A DNA stretch of 64,000 bases from Diploptera punctata. Its lineage: Eukaryota; Arthropoda; Insecta; Blattodea; Blaberidae. The position numbers were made by a program, and so were the translations under genes. Below, piece by piece: positions 30,501-42,500 of this stretch. The stretch is taken from contig JASPKZ010000422.1 of the NCBI GenBank assembly GCA_030220185.1, positions 124,001 through 188,000 on the forward strand. Reading direction: 5' to 3'. The notes below the pieces were generated by a model. That model had not been told where the DNA came from and made no database searches. It was given only the letters and a program-made list of their open reading frames with translations. The number at the start of each line of letters is the position of its first letter. Position 1 is the stretch's first letter.

Positions 30501-33500
30501 TACCGTATCAGTCCCAGTTTGACAGTAGAGCTGAAGGATTTTTTTTTCACCAGGTTGTCTCTTATGACATTTCTCGCTTTTTCTCCTGGTTTTGGCAGAA
30601 TTGTAATCCATTTCTTATGTCGAGGCACCTTGAATGCAGAGTTACATTACCCCAATGATATGATGGGTGATAAATGAAAATGAAACATCAGGAGAGTCCT
30701 TAACATAAATTCCAGACCATGTGCAACCACATGAATAATTCCCTTCAAGAAAAAATTCCTATCATCTAACCAGGAATCGAACCCGGGACCACATGAACGA
30801 TAGTCAGAAACACTGACCACTAGCCCATAAGGCTGGTCTTATTTGCCAAAAAATAGAAGAAGAATAATAATTTTTGTCATATTTGCTTTGAAGAAATTGT
30901 ATTTCCAATAAAAAACTAAAGTGAAGTTAGTTGTATAAAAGTGGGGAAAAAAAAAAAAAAAAATGTTGATTGGACATGGTATGTTGAAGATGAAAAACTG
31001 AGGAAAATTATAACTTAGCTGATCAAAGTGAGGGTGAAGATGTTGATGGAGAGGAAGATATTTTTCTTAATCAATTTGAGAGGTCACCATGAGAAGAAGG
31101 AAGGAAGTATAAAATGTTCCTAGGAAATCAGCTAGGTGTTATGTTGTGACAATACCACTTTGGTGTGTAGAACTGAAAATCTATGTGAACCAATATCAGT
31201 TCATGAAGCTCTTAAAGGGGAAGTACTCTAAGCAGTGGAAGGAAGAATTAGATAACCTTATGAAAAGGAAATATGGCACATTGTAAAGAGACCTTTATAT
31301 GCAAATGTGATTGACAGTAAGTGGATACTTTGTATCAAGAAGGATTCAAATAGGTATAAGGCAAGACTTGGTCCTAGAGGTTTTAGGCAGAGACCAGGAA
31401 TGGATTTTAGTCCTATTGTGAAAGTAGAACCTTAAGAATTCTACTTGCTCTGAGTGCTGAAAATGAATGGATTTATAAACATGTTGATGTAGAGTGTGTT
31501 TATCTCAACAGTATTTTGAGTGAATATATATATATACATGGAGCAGCCTGGCTATTTTAAATTTGAAGGAAACAATAGAAAGCAATGTGTATGTAAACTC
31601 AACAAAAGTCTTAATGAATTAAAGCAAGCTGAGACATTGTGACATGGACATTTTGAGAGAACCTTGTCTGAGTTTACGCTTGTGTATATGTAAATAAGAA
31701 GAAAGATCTAATCATTGCTGTTTATGTAGGTGACATGCTAACTTTTGGGATACAACCCACAGTAGATACATTTAAGAGAGATTTGCAAGAAGGTTAGATG
31801 TTGGATGCTGATACAAAGTTTTTATCTATCCATTTGAGTAGACCAGGTTGTAAAACTGTAGTATTTGATCAGTCTGAACAAGTAGGTCAAGTGTTGGAGT
31901 TATTTGATGGCACGACAGGCCTAGAAGGTAAGTTTAGAAATTGCATGAATGCTCAGTTGACAGTCTCCTTAAACAATTTCAACAACCTTCTCCACACTCT
32001 CTTGATTTTTCACAATGGAAGAATATCCCAATTTTGGTTTGTCCACGACATCTTACCTATCCTCCTTAAATTTCTCAAACCACCCAAAAACTTGTGAGAT
32101 AGATACTGATCACCATAAACCTCTGTAATTGTAAGTTTCTCTTGCAGATTTTCCAAGTTTTGATGCTAACACATTGTTTTATCATAGCATTCACCATTAT
32201 TCCAACGGAGCTCGGACACACAATCTGCTTTTAACATTGATCATGCCCAGACTAACATCAAACATGAATGTGGAATAGAGGAGAGTTCATATGTCATGCC
32301 CCACCCTATTCTTCATCATTGAATTGGAAAGAAATTAGTAAACAATTTAACTGGTTTCTGTATTCCCACATAGAGACTGAACATGTATATGTGAACATCC
32401 ATGTGCCTAGCTAATGTATGTTGAATGTGAATTATTTTGCAGCTGATGGTAGACCTAGGTATTGTAAAACAAGCCACCTCTGGATCATTTCACTTACTTC
32501 CACTTGGTGAACGTGCTCTCCATAAGCTAACATGCCTTGTAGATGAAGAAATGGAACGTATTGGTGCTCAAAAACTACTTCTTCCTCTGCTAACTCCTGG
32601 AGAACTCTGGAGAAAGACTGGACGCTGGGATGAAACTAGAGAAGAACTTTTTACATTACAAGATCGTCACAACAAGGAATTTGTGCTTAGTCCAGTAGGT
32701 AAACAGATTTTTAAAACTTAAAACAATTGTTTACATACAATCCTAAATGGTAATTTCAACTTTCCACCTTTTTTTCATGTATAATAATCATATAATTATA
32801 CTATAAAGCAGTAGTTCCCAAAAGTTTTAGGTTGTTGAACACTACGTGGTAGGAAACTTCATCATAAAACACTCATTTTCACCTAGCATTTATATGACTA
32901 TAGGTTTTGAGGATGTAAGGTAAACATTCAGAATTTAGAACTTTAGACATATGTAATCATCATCATCCTGCCAGGTATTAGTCCTAGAAGAACTGTTACG
33001 GCCTGAGAAAGCAGTTTTCGTGCCATCTCTTCATAGGTCGACCAAGTGACCGCTTCCCATTTGGACAGTAGTTCATTATTGCATTGGGGATCCTGGATCT
33101 AGCCATTCTTGAGACATGTTCCTTCCAGTTTAGCTGATATCTGGAGATGTATAGACATATGTAAAAGAGCTGTTATTAGTTTATTTTATTACAAAAATAT
33201 TTTCAACTCTAATTTCACTGCATTCGTACATTGTAATGATTACAAAAACAAACAAAATAACTGCAAAAATTCACTATTTATATTTCTTTATTCTTCTAAT
33301 CAGTTCATGGAGTACCAAATGCTCTGCGGAGAACAATTTGGGAACCATCTCGTTTAGACATTAAAGTTAAAGATAAGCCTATAAAATCCCTTCAGGGCAA
33401 GGGCCTCCTGCTTATATTGAGAAATGGACCAAATATTTCTCATATGGGGAGCCAGATTCTCATGAGTTTTTTTTTTATTGGCCTTCATTTTGGCTCCTAG

Positions 33501-36500
33501 CCTATATTTTCTTCCCTCTATTTTGCCACCTTGGTTTTCGAGCTCTTTTCTACATAGTATTACATCTTGATACCTCTCTCCGTAGGATTTACCACTGCAC
33601 TCTATCTCTGATGATTCTTGTTTTATTTTTAAGGGGGGTAGAATTTAAGTTGGAATATATCTAACTTGCAATTATCAATAATTGCAAATTTTTCCACTTT
33701 GCCCCAACTGTGATCTGGAAGTCATCTGTTGTCCTTTTCTGAGTTAGAACTTACCAACCACATTGTTGTAGCATAGACCCAGCTGTCTTCTTTTATTCTA
33801 TCAGCATGTACTTCCCATTTCTACTTCAATTCTTCGTCCTGTTTTCCCACATCTTTCATCTTGGATCTTAATCTTAGTTCTGAGTTGACCAGTCTGTCAA
33901 TTAATTTGATAATCAATTGAGTTGGTGTTTACTTGATGAAAATCCATATTTATTAATTTGATGTTTTAAGTAAATTTATACACTAACATTGAACGATAAA
34001 TTAATTTTTAAAGAGAAAAAAATTACACCCAAACTGGGATTTGAACCCAAGATCTTTAGTTCTATGTACTAGTGGATTGACTGCTATGCTATCTGGGCAT
34101 CATACTTTCTTAAATAACCCCATGTGTAGGCAGCAGTGTATCATCATTCACAACACAACATGGCTGTTTCCAGTTCAAGAGGACATTGATAGGATTTAAT
34201 ACTACTATTATAGTTGTAATACTACAGGGTGTCTGTAACTCACTCTCTATTTTTAAACACTTATAATTTTTCTCTTATTAACCAATTTTTTTCAAACTTC
34301 TATTGTTAGAAACACTGCTGTTTGAGGTTTTCGTTTAACATAATTTTAAATCTTTACATAAGCTTCAGCATTCTCTAAACTTTCTTGTAAGCAAACATTT
34401 AATTTTTCTGCCTGCAGCATGTTTAGTGGACCATTGGTTAGCACGTTGGATATTTTTGCTCCTAATTCATCTATATTTTGTAGTTTTCTCATGTATACCT
34501 CCTCCTTTACCCACCCCAGAGGAAAAAATCACAAGGTGTTAAATCAGGGCTATGGGCAGGCCATTCATGTGCACCATATTTATCAATCCAATGACCTGGC
34601 AAATGATCATGCAATCAGTCGTGGACATCATTTGAAAAAGGTGGAGGTGCTTCATTCTGCATAAAGTTAAGCTGTGGATTGTCACTCTGAAATTACTGGT
34701 CATACACAATCTTCCAGCATTTCCAGGTATTTTTCGGCATTCATTGTGTTCTGCAGAAAGAAGGACCAACAACTCTGGATGACGTGAAACCACACCACAC
34801 TGTCACATTTGGACACCCTTGTGTTTTTTCATCACATTTACGGGTTTACGGGTGCCTAGTAATGGCAGTTATCCCTGTTTACAAATCCTCCAATGTGAAA
34901 ACTGCCTCATCAGACTACAGAATGTTCTCAAAAAGTTCGTCATTCCAACCTAAGAAAATTTCTTCAAACTCCATTCCTTTGTCAAAGTTGTCAGGAAACA
35001 ATTGCTGCACATAATATGGCTTCCATGGCATAAAAGAGTCTTCCTAAGAATAGTTGAAATTGCATAACATGAAAAAACATTTTCACGAGATCCTTGACGC
35101 AGTGATTTCATAGGGCTTTTTGTGAGCATTTCATGAACTCTGTCAATGTTCTTTCATGTCCTCGAAGTTGATTATCTTCCTGATCTGCTTGCAACCCTGA
35201 CACTGCCTATTGTTATTAACTTTATGGCAATTTTTAATTGTTTTTTCATTCAATTTTTCATGGATCCCTCATTCAGCCGTCCACTACCTTTATACTCGCA
35301 CCACAGATCCTCAAACCTCATAATGAGTTGCTTTTCTGGCTCACTCTTCAACACTCAACATAGGCAGCATTTCAACTAAAATAAAAGAGTAAAAAGGTGT
35401 TAAACAAAACCTCAATGAGTAGTGTTTCTAACAATAGTAGTTCTAAAAAAATTAGTTAAAATTAATAAATTATAAGTGTTTAAAAATAGGGAGTGACTTA
35501 TCAGAAACATGGTATAATTCAGTTCATTGTGAATGATGGTTTACTGTTATGTGCGCACGGATTATATAAGAGAGGGAAAAATTTCTGTCCAAATTGTGAT
35601 GACCAGGTAGCATAATGGTAATTGCACTAGTGCATACAACTAGAGATCTTGGGTTCAAATACAGTTTGGGTGCAAATTTTTCTCTTCAAATTAATTTATG
35701 TTTTAATATAAATATTAAATAAATTTATTTAAAACATTCTTGAATTAGAAGCAGCCATGTTACTCATAAATAATGGTTCACTGCTGCATACGTATGGGAT
35801 TATTATTTAAGAGCTGTCGTACTACAGATTTATTTTTATTAGAATCAAAATGGGGATTGAATTTGATGCAATATGAGTATGATTTGTGGCCAAACAAGAA
35901 TATATCCTCCTTTACACATTTCATAATGTTATTTTTATAATACGTATTTAGTAAATTAATAATAATTAAATAATTAAACACAAATAAATTATTTTCATCA
36001 TACCACTTGCTATATATGCTTCATACAACTTTCTATGTTGATGGTGGGCAATGAAAACCTCGTAACTCCATTTTGGTAAATTTTACCGGAGAAACAAATA
36101 ACTGTTTTAAATAATTATGAAAATTGATACAGCAATAATCCCCACATATTTTACTACAGAATACAAGTCAAGTTATTAATAAATTTATAGTCCGTGTTCT
36201 CAACAGGTTATGCATCACATATTTCTGTGCTGGCTACTGGAGTAATGTGGTTTTCAATGACTGATGGAGTTACAAGGTTTTCATGCCTACCGTCGATATG
36301 CTTCTTGCATACCACTACTAAGTTGTTGTTAGGTTTCATATGTAGAAATTAAATCTGAAGGAAGATGATAAACTTGAAAAAATATATTTGAAGAGAAAAA
36401 TATATGCTTACACTGGGGTTTGAACCCAGGATCTTTGGCTTGGGTTCAAACCCTAGTCTGAGCATATATTTTTCCCTTCAAATATAAGTTGTCCTTCAGT

Positions 36501-39500
36501 GAGAAATATTAAATTAATGTTAAAAACATTGAAAAAAATATCTAATTTGCCTCTGGTTCTGAGAGTCATGAGTTCACACATTACCAGGATCAATACATTT
36601 TTGAGTGCATTAAAGTCCTGAGTATGGCTTCCTTCAGAAGGGAAGTAAATTAGTGAGTCCCAGTCATAGATTTATGACACATACAAGAACTTCAAGTCTG
36701 AAAAAAAAAAAAAAAAAGAAGCATCTAACAAAATTTGTCAGCCCTTTCATACCCATCTTTGAATTGCAATGCTAATAATTACTTAGCTGATAAAGAACAT
36801 TGTTAGATAAAAATTCCAACTGTCCACCTGACTTGAAATAATTACTCCTGAAAAAAATGTTGAGATTTATATTAATTGAATAAAAGACCAGAGTTACCTT
36901 TTTTTAAAATAATTATTTTTGGGATGGTGGGGAAACTATACTTTGAGCACTGATGCAAATGGAAATGTTACTGATCATTCATTTAATGCTTAGTTCATTT
37001 AATTGAATGTAATCATGTATTGCGTAATCCAATAATTGATATTTTAAAAAGGAAATGTTGTTACACACCATTTAAAACATGTGTAAATGATATTTTAACC
37101 ACATTGTAATTCATCTTTATTACTACTTACTTTCTTAGTTTTTATTGTATTAGTTCTTTTTTCGTTCATTTATTGTTTTTGTTTCATTTCAATTTCTAAC
37201 TATGTTTATCTTAAATTTTCTTTCATGTTTTAACTACAGCCCTAACATATATTTATAAATTAGGGCTCCAAATCTTGGAGATTTAATAAATAAATAAACT
37301 TAATGCTTATTACAGAACTTAATTTTTATTTTCAGACACATGAAGAAGCTATAACAGAACTTGTGGCAACCATTTCTAAACTCTCATATCGGCAACTTCC
37401 CTTGAAGTTATACCAGATCACTAGTAAATTCAGGGATGAGATGAGGCCTCGATTTGGTCTTCTCAGAGGCAAAGAGTTTATAATGAAAGATCTATATTCT
37501 TTTGATGCAACAATTGAAGGAGCCACTGAGACCTACAAAATTGTTAGTACAGCATATGAAAGTATTCTCAACAAAATTGGAATAAAACATATAAGAGGTA
37601 AGCATTATTACAGAATGTCAACAAAAATAAATCCATGGCACAACATATCCAAAGAATCAAGACAGATTGCTATCACTGGCTAGCAGAAAGTCCCATGATA
37701 GCAATTTCTCAACCTTAGTTTAATTTTTTTTAATTTAGTTAATATTTTACTTAACATCAGTCTTTAACAGCTCAGGTCATTAGTGACACAATTCAAATCT
37801 GGGCATGAAATGACTAAGAAATTTAGCTCAGAAATCTCTTTTTTCAAGCTTGAGGTTCTTTTTATGTGTTGTAAATCACTGGACTCACAGTTTTACTTTC
37901 CTTCCAAAAGAAGCCATACTCAATATTTTTATGCCCTGATGAAAATCCATTGACCACAGCCATTTATGAACCCATGAATCTCTGAACTAGTCCATTGGAA
38001 ACAACTTGGATTTTACAATTGAAGGGTCTAGTGAGAATATTTTTAAGTCGTTTTTTTCTATTTGAATTTCCTTAATTTGTTTGTTATTATTTTCTTGTTG
38101 AAACCATTTAATCTGGCTACATTTAGGATATTCTTGTATTCTTTCTTAAAATTTTCATTTAGCGGAACATACTCTATCCTACAAACTGTTAGTAAAGAAA
38201 AGAAGAAATTCAAGAAAATTACTTACCATCCAGTAGTACATAGGAAATTTAAAAAAATGTTTGACAAACACAACATTACTTTGGCACCAATAAATAAATT
38301 TAGTCTGGAAAAACTTCTAAGTACCAATAAAAAAAAATCAACATCCCAGACAGTAAAAAATCTGTAATTTATCAAATAAATTGTAATGATTGTAGCAAAG
38401 TATATATAGGAAAAACAAAAAAGAATTTGGAAACACATACTAAAGAACATTTTAGAAATATTAAAAATTGTGAAATTGAAAAATCAACAATTGCTGCACA
38501 TAGTTTGCTAGAACATCATAAAATTGGAAAAGAGGCAAAACTTTTGAAATAATTAGATAAACAGTTGGAATTGACAGTTTCGGAGAAGATATTCATTCAG
38601 AAGAATAAATATCGATCTATGAACTTTGATATTCCGGTGGATAAAAATTTAATTTCAAAATTTATAATCCCAACCAAGAAATGATGTCCATAGAGGAATC
38701 AACAACCAGAGAATTTCATCAGTGGAAGTCATGACTGAAGAGGGACAAGATATTGTCTGAAACCGTCGGTATCAAAGAAATTTGAAATTGTATGAGGTGA
38801 ATCGTTAAAAGTATGTTCTCCACTCACTATTAATATATAGCCACCCTATCTCATGTGTGTCTGATGCCAACCCTGTAGCACTGTTGTGGTTTGGATTCCA
38901 CATTCAGTGGATAGATGGCATTATGATCTATTTTCAATTTTACCCACTGTTGTGGCCGGCCATATTGCATGAGCTTAGTTGATATACATAATGAATTGTA
39001 TTCTATACTGAGAGGAGTGTAGAATGAGTACATTTAAATGTTTACAAAGTGTAAAGATTTTGTGTGAGCAAAGATTATGAAAAAAAGGTGAAATTGGATT
39101 AAATGCTTATACCTCATTCCTATGAAGAGCAAAAAGGGGGAGCTCTTCAGGATTAACATCCAATTAGATGAACACATCACTATTCAACAATACCACATGT
39201 CTTTTTAACACATCTACTGTGGAAAGATTTGGAATTTAATCTAGGCATCTGGTGAACATTCTTGTAATTAATAAGAATCAAATGAATCATGAATTCTTCT
39301 TACTTCATACTTCTATGTTTTTTTTAAACACAGCACCGCAGTATCAGCGACCATCGTCACCATCATCAGCTGTTTTCACTACTGTCAATTTTTTCTTTTG
39401 CCATTTATTATCCAAACTGCCATCTGGTGTTCTTTTGAAGGAATCATTTTCTAAACTGCCATCATCTGCTGTATTTTTGAAGAACTTTGTAATCAACAGA

Positions 39501-42500
39501 TGGCAGTTTAGAAAATGATTCCTTCAGAAGAACACCAGATGGCAGTTTGGATAATTACTGGCAAAAGAAAAAAATGACAGTTGTGAAAACAGCTGATGAT
39601 GGTGACGATGGTCGCCGATACTGTGGTGCTGTGTTTAAAAAAATATAGAAGTATGAAGTAAGAAGATTCATGATTCATTTGATTCTTATCAATAAAACCT
39701 CATAATGTTAAAAATTCCCAAATTTATTATATTAAACTCTTGTTTTCTTTTTAAGTTGTTTCTTGACTCACCTCATACTTCTTAACTCCCACGCAGACTC
39801 GAGTTTCTTCACTGCATTTGTGACATTCTCAATGCTGTATTACGTTCACAACTGATGTCCAATGGCCTCCTCTCCTGCAGACTGACCTCTGCGCCATCTG
39901 ATGGCTGACCGACAATCTTCCAAATCAATCCCCTCTCCTTATCACCGGGTACTTCAAAATTCATAGTTGTGTTTTTATTCTTGCATATATAAACTTTTTC
40001 CCAAATTGTGAGTTCCTTCGGTTTTTCCAATTGTTAAAGTAATTTTGTTTTGGTTTCTATTCTATGTTTTTCTGACCAGGCATGTGCAGCTATTGCAGAT
40101 TTTTCTGTTTCTCCATTTTTAACATTTCTGAGGTGTTCCTTTAATCTTGTATTTAGATTCCCTTTTGTTTTTCCTATATATATCCTTTCACATCATCATC
40201 ATCCATGCAAGTATTAGACCATGTGGCCTATTACGGTCTCAAAGAGGAATTTTCCATCCAATGCTTTTATGGACATCCCAGCGATCTTGTGCCTTGGGGG
40301 CAGTAGCGAAGTATGACTTTTGGAATTCTATGAGACGGCATTCATTGAAGATGGTCTTTCCAGTTGTTCTGGTAGTTTTGTATATGGTGAAGAATGGGTT
40401 CTACATCCAACTCTTCCATAATTTCCTCATTTCTTTTATGGTCCCACTTTGTGTAGCCTGCTGTTCGGCGCATAAATCACATCTCATTTGCTGTTATTCG
40501 GCTTTCATCTCTTCTTCGTATTGTCCATGCTTCACTATCATATCTTAATACTGGTCTTGCGAGAACCTTATAAAACCGTAATCTTGTGTTCTTCTGTACT
40601 AAATATGGTTTCTTTATACTGTTAATTATTCCCGTTGTTTTTGTTAAATTTGTGATTTTCTTTGATATATCAGCTTCATCTTGAAATGTTAAATTATAAC
40701 CCAAATAATTAAATTAATTTACTTGTTCTAAAATGTCATCATCCAAAACAATTTTACTAGGTATAGGGTATTTCCCACAAAAGGCCATCACTTTAGTTTT
40801 CTTTACAATTTATCAAATTAATTGTAAAGATTGTGAAAGGATATACATAGGTAAAACAAAAAGGAATCTAAATACAAGATTAAAGGAATACCTTAGAAAT
40901 GTTAAAAATGGAGAAACAGAAAAATCTGCAATAGCTGCACATGCCTGGTCAGAAAAACATAGAATGGAAACCAAAACAAAATTACTTAAACAATTGGAAA
41001 AACCGAAGGAACTCACAATTTGGGAAAAAATTTACATATGCAAGAATAAAAACACAACTATGAATTTTGAAATACCCGGTGATAAGGAGAGGGGATTGAT
41101 TTGGAAGTTTGTCGGTCAGCCATCAGATGGCGCGGAGGTCAGTCTGCAGGAGAGGAGGCCATTGGACATCAGTTGTGAACGTAATACAGCATTGAGAATG
41201 TCACAAATGCAGTGAAGAAACTCGAGTCTGCGTGGGAGTTAAGAAGTATGAGGTGAGTCAAGAAACAACTAAACAAAATTAAAATAAACCTCATAACTTA
41301 ATTAAATTCTTGTAATTAAAAATTGTGTATCTCCACCTTCACCACTACCACTATTGCCATTCCTCCTAAATGTGAGATTGAAAATTTTACAGTTAAAATT
41401 TCAAACACTGCTAGATACTTTATAATCACATGTTACCACCTTAGCTAGTGTACAAGACTAACTTCCTTGTGCTATTTGAATCCTATAAATTCTTGGATAC
41501 ATTTCCCTCATAGATTATTATGTCTTGTTTTACATGGAAAGGCCCTTTTTCAGTCTTGCCAAGTTTCAATAGTAAAAGCTGATATTGATTTCTACAGAAG
41601 CTGACAAAGGTCAAAAAAGACTGTTATTAAACTTAATTTCTATTTAAAGTAGAGTCTTCAAAGAAAAAGTCAGTTTAAACTTCATAATAAATATCTACTT
41701 GTGGGATTTATTTTTATTGTAATTGTTACTGACACACTTAGCCTTCTATAAGAACATCTCATCAAATTCCTGTTTGTTACATTTCATTTTGAAACATATA
41801 AGAAAAGACTACCTTGATGTGGAGATTACAGAAACTAGGAGTAACAAGCAAAATGCTGCAGTGAATCAAGTCATTAATTTCTCAGAGATTGATTTGATTG
41901 GAATACAACAACCATCAATCCAAGACAGAAACTGCCCTACCACAAGGAGCTGTGTCAAGTACTACTCTTTTCACTACGTATATTAATTAATAGCACAGGA
42001 CCATGATGACATAGAATATATGGCTAAAAAACTAAAAGAAGAATATGAAAAATGGGGACTTTATATAAACATTGAGAAACTAAATATCTGTGTATAGGAG
42101 AAGAAATGGAAAATATAAATTTCAACAATGGAGAAGAACTAAAACCTAGTATTGAATGCACTTATTTAGGAACAAAATTAGACCATTCAGGCGATAACAC
42201 AGTGGAAATTAAAAATAGAATCGCACAAACAAAACAAGCAATAAATGCTTTAAACTCTGTTTGGTGGAGCAAAAATATTACAAAAAAGAGAAAATTACAA
42301 ATATATCAAACCATTTATTTAACTTTCACAGGGAAAGAACACTATGAGGTTTAATTTAAGAATTAAATTAATGTTTTTATTACCTCACCTCATATCCTTT
42401 TTCTTCTATACTGCAGTTTCGGAGCTTATCTCCATCGTCAGTAGCCTCTGGTCGACCGGTGTTATGTCGACATAACACCGGTCAACCAGAGGCTACTGAC

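Larger units (their letters stand above)
39271..41304. mobile_element. 2.0-kb PLE palindrome composite, 13-bp TSD
   Basis: ATTCTTGTAATTA at 39258-39270 and 41305-41317. From left: a ~420-bp palindrome (39271-39690) whose arms each hold CTGATGA, a six-pair GGTGAC/GTCGCC stem and GATAC, ending AACCTCATAATGTTA; then an inverted PLE GIY-YIG arm (39763-40190, minus), a non-LTR fragment (40194-40800, minus), and the complementary arm (40815-41270, plus) with [20 protein letters not shown]. The two subunits may be successive insertions. Confidence 0.8.
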
